From Pedobacter cryoconitis (GTDB lineage Bacteria > Bacteroidota > Bacteroidia > Sphingobacteriales > Sphingobacteriaceae): a stretch of 64,000 nt of DNA. This document shows positions 54,221 through 62,841 of the stretch, one piece after another. The position numbers were made by a program, and so were the translations under genes. The notes under the pieces are model-generated. The model was not told the DNA's origin. It did no database searches and saw only the letters and a list, made by a program, of their open reading frames with translations. The number at the start of each line of letters is the position of its first letter. Within the stretch, counting starts at the first letter, position 1. The stretch is from NCBI RefSeq assembly GCF_014207135.1, contig NZ_JACHCC010000007.1, positions 124,001-188,000 on the forward strand, given 5' to 3'.

Positions 54221-54739
54221 ATGAAAAAACTACTTTCGTTAGTGGCTGTATTAAGTTTATGGGTAAGCTTAACAATGGCACAGACTGCTGTCCCTGCGAC
54301 ACCTGTTAAAGTTAAAAAAGATGGTACTCCAGACAAACGCTATACCACCACAAAACAGACTACACCAGCTGTTAAATTAAAGAAAGACGGTACACCAGAT
54401 AAACGTTACAGTACTGCAGCTAAAACCGCTGCAACAGCTCCGGCAGCTGCTAAAACAAAAGCTACCAAAGCAGTTAAGACTGTTAAAACTACTACTACAA
54501 CTGCCACTGCAGCTCCGGCAGCAGCAGCAGCCCCTGCTGTTAAAGAAGTTAAAACTACAACTACAAAGGCTGTAAAAACACCTAAAGCAGCAGCAGCAAC
54601 AGTTGTCAAAGATTACAAACCAACTGTTGATAAAAGTTTATCAGGACCAAATGGAGAACAAATCCTTACCGGCCCTCGTGGTGGAAAATATTATATCAAC
54701 AAAAACGGTAACAAAACTTATGTCAAAAAAGAAGGATAG
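54221..54739 (+). CDS. Secreted basic Lys/Ala/Thr-rich repeat protein
   Basis: The 172-residue protein starts with a signal peptide ending near TMAQ. Two copies of KKDGTPDKRY (about 33-42 and 54-63) resemble the basic adaptor motif of chlorovirus PBCV proteins. A histone-H1-like tract of Lys, Ala and Thr (about 66-128) comes next, and the C-terminus GPRGGKYYINKNGNKTYV is a known short motif. The export signal argues against DNA compaction; the cationic protein may bind the cell wall, LPS or extracellular DNA. An inverted repeat TTACAT-tgt-ATGTAA (54182-54196) precedes the gene. Confidence 0.75.
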   Translation: MKKLLSLVAVLSLWVSLTMAQTAVPATPVKVKKDGTPDKRYTTTKQTTPAVKLKKDGTPDKRYSTAAKTAATAPAAAKTKATKAVKTVKTTTTTATAAPAAAAAPAVKEVKTTTTKAVKTPKAAAATVVKDYKPTVDKSLSGPNGEQILTGPRGGKYYINKNGNKTYVKKEG

Positions 54740-54784
54740 TCTTCTTTATTTGATTGAAATATAGTTGATTAACAATATTTTTTG

Positions 54785-54814
54785 TTGTTTAATTATAGAG
54801 ATATTTTATATTTG
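54785..54814 (+). promoter_or_regulatory. Perfect consensus Bacteroidota promoter
   Basis: TTG (54785-54787), a spacer of exactly 19 bases, and TATATTTG (54807-54814) give a full match to TTG-N19-TAnnTTTG, with a predicted start near 54821. The only thing downstream before the next ATG (54910) is a short hairpin and a strong terminator. Confidence 0.75.
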
Positions 54815-54820
54815 TATTGT

Positions 54821-54893
54821 CCTTATGACACCACCAATTCATACGAATTGATGATAAAGGCCGGGTAGACTGAACAATGCCCGGCCTTTTCTT
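54821..54893 (+). ncRNA. Candidate small RNA of about 70 nt
   Basis: A perfect promoter ends 7 bases before the predicted start. The stretch holds a 6-bp hairpin (CAATTC-atac-GAATTG, 54835-54850) and then a 10-bp terminator stem (AAAGGCCGGG with CCCGGCCTTT). No ORF with a plausible start fits inside. The structure is that of a stand-alone small RNA, though it could instead be the leader of the VOC protein gene at 54910 with an attenuator. I cannot assign a known RNA family. Confidence 0.5.
54856..54893 (+). terminator. Rho-independent terminator
   Basis: AAAGGCCGGG (54856-54865) pairs perfectly with CCCGGCCTTT (54880-54889), with a 14-base loop and a T-rich tail. It ends the candidate small RNA and any read-through from the basic protein gene. 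It lies 17 bases before the VOC gene. Confidence 0.88.
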
Positions 54894-54909
54894 ATGCTAA
54901 TTATTTCCT

Positions 54910-55386
54910 ATGAGATATCCTGTTTTTTTAATAACGCTAAGCTTCCTTGGCTGTGTGATGACAAGATCATCAGCTCAAACAAATTCCGGTAAAGAAAGTG
55001 CTGTCCTGAACCATATTGCTGTTTATGTAACAGATCTGGATAAAAGTGCATCATTCTATGAAAAATTACTTCATCTCCGTCAGATCGAAGAACCATTTAA
55101 AGATGGCCGGCATATCTGGTTTTCACTGGGAGGGGCCGGGCAGATGCACCTGATTAAAGGCGCGAAACAAACAATGGTGCATGATAAAAATGAACATCTG
55201 TGTTTTAGTGTCCCTTCTATTGCTGATTTCCTCAAAAGACTGGATGCAGAAAAAATTGACTATGTCAACTGGGAGGGAACGGCCAGAGCTCCCACAGTCA
55301 GGGTTGACGGTGTAAGACAAATTTATTTTCAGGATCCTGACGGGCACTGGCTTGAAGTAAATGATGAAAAAAGATTAAATAAATAA
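54910..55386 (+). CDS. Exported VOC/glyoxalase-fold protein
   Basis: The 158-residue protein has an N-terminal signal peptide (PVFLITLSFLGCVMTRSSAQ) with a possible lipobox Cys in LGC. A VOC domain follows (LNHIAVYVTDLDKSASFYEKLLHL...IWFSLGGAGQMHLIKG...HLCFSV...IYFQDPDGHWLEVND). His in LNHIAV, His in EHLCF and Glu in HWLEV are the usual metal ligands. Export of such a domain is less usual. It could be a dioxygenase, lyase or resistance protein; which is not clear. It lies 2 bases before the methyltransferase gene. Confidence 0.85.
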   Translation: MRYPVFLITLSFLGCVMTRSSAQTNSGKESAVLNHIAVYVTDLDKSASFYEKLLHLRQIEEPFKDGRHIWFSLGGAGQMHLIKGAKQTMVHDKNEHLCFSVPSIADFLKRLDAEKIDYVNWEGTARAPTVRVDGVRQIYFQDPDGHWLEVNDEKRLNK

Positions 55387-55388
55387 AA

Positions 55389-56111
55389 ATGAGTACAGAT
55401 TATTCCAAATGGGCAACCACCGAAGAGATCAAAACAAGATTTGACCGTGATGTAGAAAGATTTTCTAATCTGGATACTGGACAACTGACCACTATAGACG
55501 CACCGCTGACCATGGAGCTTTGTACCGAAGCTGCAAAGTATATCAGTCCACAGGCAAAGGAACTGCTGGATATAGGTTGCGGGGCCGGTAATTATACACT
55601 GAAGATGCTGAGTAAAATCAGTAACCTGAATTGTACCCTGAACGACCTGAGTCTGCCTATGCTCGAAAAGGCAAGGGAGAGGGTAAGCGCCCAGACCAAT
55701 GGAAATGTTTCCATTATCCAGGCTGATATGCGGTCTTTGGAATTACCGGATAATCATTTTGATATTATTCTGGCTTCTGCAGTCTTTCATCATCTTAGGG
55801 AGGATGCGGACTGGGAACATGTTTTTGGTAAAATGTATGCGGCGCTGAAACCGGGAGGGAGTATCTGGATATCGGATCTGATCACACATGATTCACCGGC
55901 AGTTGCCAAACTTTTTCAGGATAAATACGGGGCTTACCTGGAGACGCTCGGAGGACCAGAATATCGTGAAAAAGTATTTGATTATATCGCCTATGAAGAT
56001 ACCCCCAGGTCGGTTAATTACCAGTTGGGACTGCTTCAGAAAATAGGATTTAAGAACCTGGAGATTCTGCATAAAAACTCGTGTTTTGCCGCATTTGGTG
56101 GGGTAAAGTGA
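55389..56111 (+). CDS. Class I SAM-dependent methyltransferase
   Basis: The 240-residue protein has motif I LLDIGCGAGNYTLKML, an acidic motif II (LNDLSLPMLEKARERV), IIQADMRSLELPDNHFDIILASAVFHHL and LKPGGSIWISD. These are classical features of class I methyltransferases. It probably methylates a small molecule; no substrate clue is seen. The start is 2 bases after the VOC gene, so the two are co-transcribed, although one product is predicted to be exported and this one is cytoplasmic. Confidence 0.9.
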   Translation: MSTDYSKWATTEEIKTRFDRDVERFSNLDTGQLTTIDAPLTMELCTEAAKYISPQAKELLDIGCGAGNYTLKMLSKISNLNCTLNDLSLPMLEKARERVSAQTNGNVSIIQADMRSLELPDNHFDIILASAVFHHLREDADWEHVFGKMYAALKPGGSIWISDLITHDSPAVAKLFQDKYGAYLETLGGPEYREKVFDYIAYEDTPRSVNYQLGLLQKIGFKNLEILHKNSCFAAFGGVK

Positions 56112-56157
56112 CCTTTTTCTTGATTATAAACCTTATTTTTGGGTTTAACAGACACTT

Positions 56158-57474
56158 ATGGAACTTATACCAAAATCACCCATTGAGAAAATAATTGCTC
56201 CGGTAAGCAGGTTTATTCACCTCGAATATACTGGTGGTATCGTACTTTTTTTAAGTGTGCTTACAGCTATTATATGGGCCAATTCGTCTTTTCAGGAATC
56301 GTATCACCATTTATGGGATATCAAATTTTCTATCGGGTTTGATAGATATGTATTGAATAAACCTTTACATATCTGGATCAACGATGGTTTAATGGCTTTG
56401 TTCTTTTTTGTCATAGGGCTGGAGTTGAAAAGGGAGTTTATGGAGGGTGAATTATCTACTCTGAAGAAAGCCTCTCTGCCAATGATGGCAGCCCTGGGCG
56501 GAATGCTGGTTCCAGCGGTTATCTTTTTTTGTATTAATAAAGGGCTAGACTCCGAGCATGGCTGGGGAATCCCTATGGCTACCGATATAGCCTTTGCCCT
56601 GGCTTTGCTTTCAATGGCAGGTAAACACATTCCTGCTTCGCTTAAGGTGTTTTTATCAGCGCTGGCTGTTGCCGATGATCTGGGTGCTGTGCTAGTTATT
56701 GCATTTTTTTATACTGGTAACCTTGACTTTGTACCACTGGGGATAGCCGGTGTTTTTCTGCTGATTTTAATAGCTGGCAATAAACTGGGAGTCAGAAGCT
56801 CGGCTTTTTATCTGCTGATTGGTATAGCGGTCTGGATTGGATTTTTGTTGTCTGGTGTCCATGCAACTATTGCCGGTGTGCTGGTTGCCTTTACGATTCC
56901 TGCGGTAACCAAGATCAATGAAGAAGCCTTTTCGGCCAATCTCGGAAAATTAGCTTTAGATTTTGAGCAGGAGGTACCAAACTGTGGTTTATTAACGACT
57001 CCGGCACAACATAAAACTATAGAAAAAATAAGGACTCTGACGCTTGCTGCAGAGACTCCTTTACAGAAAATTGAATATGCGCTGCATCCCTGGGTTGCTT
57101 TTGTGATTATGCCACTTTTTGCGCTCGCTAATGCGGGTATCCTGATTGGAGCGAACTTCTTCTCAGCGCTGGTCAATCCGGTGAGTATAGGCGTTATTTC
57201 GGGCCTGATCATAGGTAAGTTTGTAGGGGTGCTGTTGTTTACCTGGCTGATGGTGAAGACTGGTCTGGCACAATTGCCGGATCAGGCGAACTGGAAACAT
57301 ATTACAGGGGTTGCTTTGCTGGCAGGTGTAGGTTTTACCATGTCTTTATTTATCAGTAACCTGGCTTTTGAAAAACCGGAGTTTATTGAACAGGCAAAAT
57401 ATGGGATCCTGATTGCTTCGCTGGTTGCAGGAGTATTGGGAATTACCTTATTGAAGTATTTTAGAAAAGCCTGA
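56158..57474 (+). CDS. nhaA: Na+/H+ antiporter
   Basis: The 438-residue protein has about twelve transmembrane helices and the NhaA signatures: NDGLMALFFFVIGLELKREFMEGEL, ALGGMLVPAVIF, GIPMATDIAFALALLSMAG and the ion-binding Asp pair in LAVADDLGAVLVIA. It exports sodium in exchange for protons at the inner membrane for pH and salt balance. Compared with the E. coli protein it has a longer cytoplasmic loop in the middle (about 260-300). It is preceded by a 46-base gap and is probably separately expressed. Confidence 0.95.
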   Translation: MELIPKSPIEKIIAPVSRFIHLEYTGGIVLFLSVLTAIIWANSSFQESYHHLWDIKFSIGFDRYVLNKPLHIWINDGLMALFFFVIGLELKREFMEGELSTLKKASLPMMAALGGMLVPAVIFFCINKGLDSEHGWGIPMATDIAFALALLSMAGKHIPASLKVFLSALAVADDLGAVLVIAFFYTGNLDFVPLGIAGVFLLILIAGNKLGVRSSAFYLLIGIAVWIGFLLSGVHATIAGVLVAFTIPAVTKINEEAFSANLGKLALDFEQEVPNCGLLTTPAQHKTIEKIRTLTLAAETPLQKIEYALHPWVAFVIMPLFALANAGILIGANFFSALVNPVSIGVISGLIIGKFVGVLLFTWLMVKTGLAQLPDQANWKHITGVALLAGVGFTMSLFISNLAFEKPEFIEQAKYGILIASLVAGVLGITLLKYFRKA

Positions 57475-57547
57475 TCAGCCGGGAGATTTCTTGTCCGGGC
57501 TAAAACAAGCAGGCTGTTCATTTGTTCTACAGATAAATTAGCAGCTT

Positions 57548-57772
57548 ATGATTATCACAGAGAATAATACCCCGTTTAACAACGAAGAGGAAGAAGATGA
57601 CCAGTTAAGTCAGCAGGATGTACAATCTGATGGAATAGATGCTGTTCCACCTTCTGAAGCAGATACGCTGGCCACTGAAATTGAAAACCTGAAACAGGCA
57701 GACAAAGCTTCAGAGTCGGCGTTCACCTTAAATATTGACAAAGGTTACGCACCTAAAAAGGAAGAAGAATAA
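57548..57772 (+). CDS. Small acidic hypothetical protein
   Basis: This 74-residue protein is strongly acidic, with EEEEDDQ near the start, and polar throughout, so it is probably disordered. It has no signal or membrane segment and no recognised family. It lies after nhaA on the same strand (73-base gap) and is followed by a perfect terminator. The codon use and the position between two real genes make it plausible, but not certain, as a coding gene. Confidence 0.55.
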   Translation: MIITENNTPFNNEEEEDDQLSQQDVQSDGIDAVPPSEADTLATEIENLKQADKASESAFTLNIDKGYAPKKEEE

Positions 57773-57790
57773 CCTGCGTATTTTAAATAG

Positions 57791-57828
57791 AAAAAGCCCT
57801 TCTCTGAATTCAGAGAAGGGCTTTTTTA
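57791..57828. terminator. Strong bidirectional terminator
   Basis: A perfect 16-bp stem (AAAAAGCCCTTCTCTG at 57791-57806 with CAGAGAAGGGCTTTTT at 57811-57826) and a 4-base AATT loop has T-runs on both strands. It separates the small acidic gene from the convergent SusD gene and serves both. Confidence 0.95.
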
Positions 57829-57845
57829 CGTTTGAACTATTTGTC

Positions 57846-59318
57846 TTAGTTTACACCAGTACGTGTATCCCACCACATTTGTTTTCCCCAGAAATTATCT
57901 TTCACAGAAGCTACAAAAGGACCGCTGTTACCAGAGTTTAAGTTAGTTTCTGATGTTGGGTATGGATAACGGAACGGAGGTCTGTTATGGCCTGTAACTG
58001 TTGATCCTGAAGCAGCAGGTAACAAAGGAACGTCAGTACGACGGTTCTCAGCCCATGCTTCATTACCATTTTTGAATAAAGCAATCCATTTTTGTAAATA
58101 GACTGTTTTAAGGTTGCCGTCAAAAGCACCGCTTCCTGCAAGGTAAGTAGCGATATCAGCCGCTGCAACTCCATTGTCAGTTAAGGATAAAGTTACACCG
58201 TTAGTGTAGGCAGTAGATGCAGTTATACCCGCATTCCAGCCTAGTAACGCTGCTTCAGCCAGGTTGAAATTAACCTCTGCAGCAGAGAAAAATGGTGTAA
58301 ATCCTTTTACATTATCTCTGAACCTTGCGCCGATTCTTGAATAACGGCTGATCGGTTTAATTAAAGCAGCGTCAGTAGGACCGATTGGTGCACCACGATA
58401 CACACCGTCAAGCGTTGCTGGTTTAGCATAGATACTTAAACGAGGGTCATTTAAGCCTTGTAGTGTAGTAATCATGACATCACTAACTCCATGGTCATCA
58501 CGGTTTCCGCTTGGGTTAAACTGATCAAAAGCCCATGGCTCAAGATAAGGAAGGACACCTGGCCATGTCAGATAAGCATTGTTGTCATTTGAAGTAATCA
58601 ATGGATATAGTGTCGGATTACCAGTAATCTCTTCCACGTTAGCTTTTGCTAATGCTGGTGAGATTTTAGAAATCCTGATAGCTATTCTCAAACGAAGAGA
58701 GTTAGCAAAACGTAACCATTTAGAAACATCTCCCTTGAATAAAACGTCTCCGTTTCCAAGATCATCTTTTCCGTGCTGATTGAATAAAGCAGCAGCAGCT
58801 TTCAGTCTGTTTAACAGCTCAGGATAAATCAACTCCTGAGTATCATATTTAGGAGAAATTACACCTGCGTCACCCTGAAGGGCACCACTGAATGGGATAT
58901 CTCTCCATCTGTCTGTTGCAGAAAGCCAGATTAAAGTCTGGAAGGTAGTGGCTACTGCCTGCATATTGGTTTTACCATCTTTTTTGGAACCATCTATAAC
59001 CAGCTGTAAATTTTTAAGATCTCTGGAATAGTATGTCCATAAATTTTCCACCACATTAGGTCTGAAATTATAGCGCGCTTCATCCAGGTATTGAATTTTT
59101 GCCAACTGACCAGAATAGGTAGAAGGTTCATTCATGTCACCCCATACATCATAGGTATTGGAAGCGTGATCCTGAATACTGAATGCCAGCACGTTGGTTA
59201 GTGGCGCAACTGTCGGCCTGTTCGGATTCGTATTGGTGGCATCAAAGTTTTTGGTACATGACGAAGTCAATGTCCCAAAAGCAATGAAAAAAAGACTGTA
59301 TTTATAAATATTCTTCAT
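57846..59318 (-). CDS. SusD/RagB-like lipoprotein (SusD-like subfamily)
   Basis: The 490-residue protein has a lipobox in LTSSCTKNFDATNTNPNRPT. It belongs to the SusD-like group that opens with 'NTNPN' and contains DRWRDIPFSGALQGD, KWLRFANSLRLRIAIRISK, FFSAAEVNFNLAEAALLGWN and QKWIALFKNGNEAWAENRRTDVP. It pairs with the SusC gene 11 bases upstream. No hydrolase is linked, which is common for pairs importing peptides or other non-glycan nutrients. Confidence 0.92.
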   Translation of the reverse strand: MKNIYKYSLFFIAFGTLTSSCTKNFDATNTNPNRPTVAPLTNVLAFSIQDHASNTYDVWGDMNEPSTYSGQLAKIQYLDEARYNFRPNVVENLWTYYSRDLKNLQLVIDGSKKDGKTNMQAVATTFQTLIWLSATDRWRDIPFSGALQGDAGVISPKYDTQELIYPELLNRLKAAAALFNQHGKDDLGNGDVLFKGDVSKWLRFANSLRLRIAIRISKISPALAKANVEEITGNPTLYPLITSNDNNAYLTWPGVLPYLEPWAFDQFNPSGNRDDHGVSDVMITTLQGLNDPRLSIYAKPATLDGVYRGAPIGPTDAALIKPISRYSRIGARFRDNVKGFTPFFSAAEVNFNLAEAALLGWNAGITASTAYTNGVTLSLTDNGVAAADIATYLAGSGAFDGNLKTVYLQKWIALFKNGNEAWAENRRTDVPLLPAASGSTVTGHNRPPFRYPYPTSETNLNSGNSGPFVASVKDNFWGKQMWWDTRTGVN

Positions 59319-59329
59319 TTTCGTTTATT

Positions 59330-62300
59330 CTATAGTGATAAATTCAATTTCAATCCTATACTGCGGCTTGAAGGAATCTGATATTGTTCGATACCCAAAC
59401 CGGTATTGTCAGCACCGAAACCAGTTTCCGGGTCGATATGTGCTGTATTACTTTTATCAGTATGTAACAAAGCAACATTATTTGCAAATACACCAATACT
59501 AGCTCCTTTTAACCAGCTGATTTTATTCGTGATGCTTTTTGGAAGGGCATAAGATAAATTAATAGTTCTTAATTTGATGTAACTACCATCTACAATGTCG
59601 TATTCAGTACCACCACCAGCATAACTTACATTAGTGAAAAAGCTTTGTGCAGAAATCACCTTATCGTTTGGTGTTCCGTCCGCTTTAACTACTTTGTATC
59701 CTTGTAATACATCTCTGCCAATCACAACACCATTTTCTCTGAAATTACCCTGAGCAGTAAAATCCAATACTCCGGTTGTAGCACCAAACATCTTTGTGGT
59801 ACTGAAGAAATCTCCGCCTTTTCTGAAATCAACCAGGAAGCTCAGTGAGAAAGCGCGGTATTTGAATGTATTGGTTATACCACCAACCCAGTCAGGAGTA
59901 ATGTTTCCAAGAGTTTGCTGACTATCATAAGTTAACAGACCTTTGCTGTTCACAACGATCTCACCTTTATCATTTCTATGATAAGCAGAACCTTTGATTA
60001 CACCAAATTCCTGACCTGGAACAGCATTGATATTCATACCCCATGCGGTTGAGATCGGGTAACTTGATAATGTTTGTCCTGTAACAGGATCTGTGTAAAG
60101 TTTGTTAACTCTGTTTTTGTTTTTTGCCCAGTTGATGTCTATATCCCACTGGAAACCATTTTCCTGTTTGATAATAGTTCCACCTAACTGAATCTCTACA
60201 CCTTTATTCTGAATTTCACCCGCGTTGATTAGTAAAGTACTTGCACCAGTAAAACTAGATAAGGCAATTCCCATAATCTGGTTGGTCGTTACTTTATTAT
60301 AGTAAGTTGCATCCAAACGTAGTCTGTTATCAAATGCGCCTAATTCTAAACCAATCTCTTTACTGACAATCTTTTCAGGTTTCAGGTTTAATGGAGGTAA
60401 CTGGCTTGAAATTGAATATTGTGTTACACCGTTAAATGCATTTGCAGATGCATTATAGATACCAATTGTCTGGTAAGCAGATGTTGCATTACCTACCTGT
60501 GCCCAGCTTGTTCTTAACTTACCATAATTCAAGATAGATTTATCAATCTTCAATGCTTCGGTGAAGACCCAGCTTAAACTCACTGACGGATAAAAATATG
60601 ATCTGTTTTGGCTAGGTAAGGTACTACTCCAGTCATTACGTGCTGTAAAATCCGCATATAACCAGTTTTTATAGCCAAATGAAGCCTGTCCGAATAAACT
60701 ATTTGACTGAAGTTTATTGAAAGAGTTATCAGCCGCAGGATTACCATTTACGTTTGAAATGTTATATATCCCGGGAACAACTAAATCCGCAGCTTTAATC
60801 ATAGTATATTTAAGTCTGCTGTCACGGTGATTGGCACCGGCAGTATAGCTTAAACTTACGTCTTTTGCAATCTGACCTGATCCTGTTAAAAGGAAATCGA
60901 CGTTTAACTCATTTCTGTAATATTCATACTGTGTGAAGTTACCACCGCCTTTTGTAGCCCAGATAGCAATTTCTTTGTTGGATACAGTTTCTTTTCTGTT
61001 TTCGTAAGAGATATCATCTCCAACTCTGATCATCGCGTTCAACCAGTTATCAAATTTATAACTTGCAGAAATATAACCAAACAGACGGTCTTTCTGACGG
61101 GACTGGTTGTAAATAGAATTTACAATTGAATATGGATTGTCATGGAAGGTACTGATCCAGTTATAAGGATTACCATTTGGCAAAAGCTCATTCTGATGCG
61201 CTTTCAGATCAGCCATGTCTACCTGACGGCCAAACCAGCTACCAATACTTTGCATTGGGTTAAACTCATTATAACCCTGTCCGGCAAGATTTTTATTATC
61301 TATACGTACATAGTTTAACATCGCATCTACCTTGAATTTGCTGGTGATGTTCTGTGTTGTGTTTAACTGAAAGGTATTTTTCATCTGATCAGTATTAGGA
61401 ATCGTACCTACCTGTTTTTGGTTTGTATACGAGAACCTTGTACTTCCTTTGTCACCTGAAGTTGTCAGGGCGATGTTATTGTCTAAAGTGTATCCTGTCT
61501 GGAAAAAGCTTTTAGTGTTATTTGGATGAGAAATCCATGGTGTAGGTGTTGGAAGGCCATCCGCACCGATAGGGCTATTGTATTGTGGAATTAATAAACC
61601 AGCATCCAGTCTTGGACCCCAGCTTTCATCATCCCCGTCATTTACACCAGCACCAGCACCGTCTACGTAGTTATAACCATTTTCTCTGGCAAACTGGTTA
61701 TAAGTACCCGGGCTGCCTGCTGCTTTCCATTCGTATTCACTTCCTCCGGTACCCTGACCATATTTATTCTGATATCTGGGTAACAAGTATACTTGTTCAA
61801 AAGAGAAACCTGCTGAATAGGTGATACCCAGACCTTTTGTACCTGCACCACTTTTGGTGGTAATCATAATTACACCATTTGCAGCACGTGATCCGTAAAG
61901 AGCGGCAGCATTTGCACCTTTCAAAACATTGACAGACTGAATGTTATTCGGATCTATATCCTGAATACCTGTACCGTAGTCTGTTGTTCCTGTTTTTGCA
62001 CTGGTTAAATCTGGAACCGTGTTGTCCAGAGGAACACCGTCAATTACAAATAAAGGCTGATTGTTACCGAAGGAATTGTTACCTCGTAATACAATACGTG
62101 CACTTGATCCTACAGCACCACCTGAGCCCGTTACTTGCACACCTGCTACTTTACCTGACAGTGAATTAATCACGTTTGGTTCGTTCGTCTTAGTTAAATC
62201 TGCTCCGGAAACTTGTTGCGTAGCGTAACCCAGTGATTTCTTATTCCGACTGATACCCAGGGCAGTAACTACAACTTCTCCCAGCGTTTTTGAATCTGAA

Positions 62301-62587
62301 GATAAGCTGACATTAATTACGTTTGAACCTGTAATATTTACGGATTGGCTGAGGTAGCCTATAGATGAGAAATCCAGTGTTCTTGCCGTTGAATTTACTT
62401 TAATCGAGTATTTACCACGGGCGTCTGTCTGCCCACCCCCCTGGCCACCTTTGATTCTTACACTGACGCCTGGGATAGGTATCCCATCGTCCTTTCCTGT
62501 TACTGTACCAGTTATTGTTCTGTCTTGTGCCATTGCAGACGCTGCAATATACACGAGTAAGAATAAACTCAGTATAAGTTTTTTCAT
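59330..62587 (-). CDS. SusC-family TonB-dependent transporter
   Basis: The 1085-residue protein has a signal peptide (LILSLFLLVYIAASAMAQ), a carboxypeptidase-regulatory-like domain (ITGTVTGKDDGIPIPGVSVRIKGG), a plug starting VVVTALGISRNKKSLGYATQQVSG, and a barrel ending GLKLNLSL. There is no STN domain. It lies upstream of the SusD-like gene. The 'ALGISR' form of the plug start, not 'GYGTQKK', is shared by SusC proteins paired with SusD-like partners. The 254-base gap upstream, shared with a divergent gene, contains no strong consensus promoter that I can see. Confidence 0.92.
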   Translation of the reverse strand: MKKLILSLFLLVYIAASAMAQDRTITGTVTGKDDGIPIPGVSVRIKGGQGGGQTDARGKYSIKVNSTARTLDFSSIGYLSQSVNITGSNVINVSLSSDSKTLGEVVVTALGISRNKKSLGYATQQVSGADLTKTNEPNVINSLSGKVAGVQVTGSGGAVGSSARIVLRGNNSFGNNQPLFVIDGVPLDNTVPDLTSAKTGTTDYGTGIQDIDPNNIQSVNVLKGANAAALYGSRAANGVIMITTKSGAGTKGLGITYSAGFSFEQVYLLPRYQNKYGQGTGGSEYEWKAAGSPGTYNQFARENGYNYVDGAGAGVNDGDDESWGPRLDAGLLIPQYNSPIGADGLPTPTPWISHPNNTKSFFQTGYTLDNNIALTTSGDKGSTRFSYTNQKQVGTIPNTDQMKNTFQLNTTQNITSKFKVDAMLNYVRIDNKNLAGQGYNEFNPMQSIGSWFGRQVDMADLKAHQNELLPNGNPYNWISTFHDNPYSIVNSIYNQSRQKDRLFGYISASYKFDNWLNAMIRVGDDISYENRKETVSNKEIAIWATKGGGNFTQYEYYRNELNVDFLLTGSGQIAKDVSLSYTAGANHRDSRLKYTMIKAADLVVPGIYNISNVNGNPAADNSFNKLQSNSLFGQASFGYKNWLYADFTARNDWSSTLPSQNRSYFYPSVSLSWVFTEALKIDKSILNYGKLRTSWAQVGNATSAYQTIGIYNASANAFNGVTQYSISSQLPPLNLKPEKIVSKEIGLELGAFDNRLRLDATYYNKVTTNQIMGIALSSFTGASTLLINAGEIQNKGVEIQLGGTIIKQENGFQWDIDINWAKNKNRVNKLYTDPVTGQTLSSYPISTAWGMNINAVPGQEFGVIKGSAYHRNDKGEIVVNSKGLLTYDSQQTLGNITPDWVGGITNTFKYRAFSLSFLVDFRKGGDFFSTTKMFGATTGVLDFTAQGNFRENGVVIGRDVLQGYKVVKADGTPNDKVISAQSFFTNVSYAGGGTEYDIVDGSYIKLRTINLSYALPKSITNKISWLKGASIGVFANNVALLHTDKSNTAHIDPETGFGADNTGLGIEQYQIPSSRSIGLKLNLSL

Positions 62588-62841
62588 AAAAAATTAGTTT
62601 AGGTTAATAGATTGATTTGTATTTTAATAATAAGTGAAGTTAATAAAACAAAACAAAGGATAAAATTTATTTTAAATAATTTACCTTATGTAATAGTTTG
62701 GATATAAAGGAAATAATGCCTTAATAATATTAACAGGTGTCTTTTTTCTGCATTCAGTTTTTATTTCTTTCTGATGATTTTAGCTTAAAAGAATATTGAT
62801 ATATTGGCCTCAGCTTATTTTAAAAGACATTCACAGAATTC
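62588..62841. other. AT-rich interval between divergent genes
   Basis: This interval separates the divergent SusC and glutaminyl cyclotransferase genes and must carry both promoters. I find only near matches to the -7 box, such as TATCCTTTG on the minus strand near 62656, with one base too many in the spacer. No ORF, hairpin or repeat stands out. Confidence 0.5.

Noticed and set aside
54406..54609. Minus-strand open frame rich in Ala and Val opposite the basic Lys/Ala/Thr-rich gene
   Set aside because: It is a by-product of GCN/ACN triplet repeats in the real gene on the plus strand; it has no start context or homology.
57475..57540. Imperfect inverted repeat AGCCGGGA/TCCGGGCT after nhaA
   Set aside because: There is one mismatch in the stem and no T-run; evidence is too thin for a terminator.
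57735..57941. 68-residue plus-strand frame crossing the terminator at 57791-57828
   Set aside because: It runs through a perfect terminator hairpin and into the antisense of the SusD gene.
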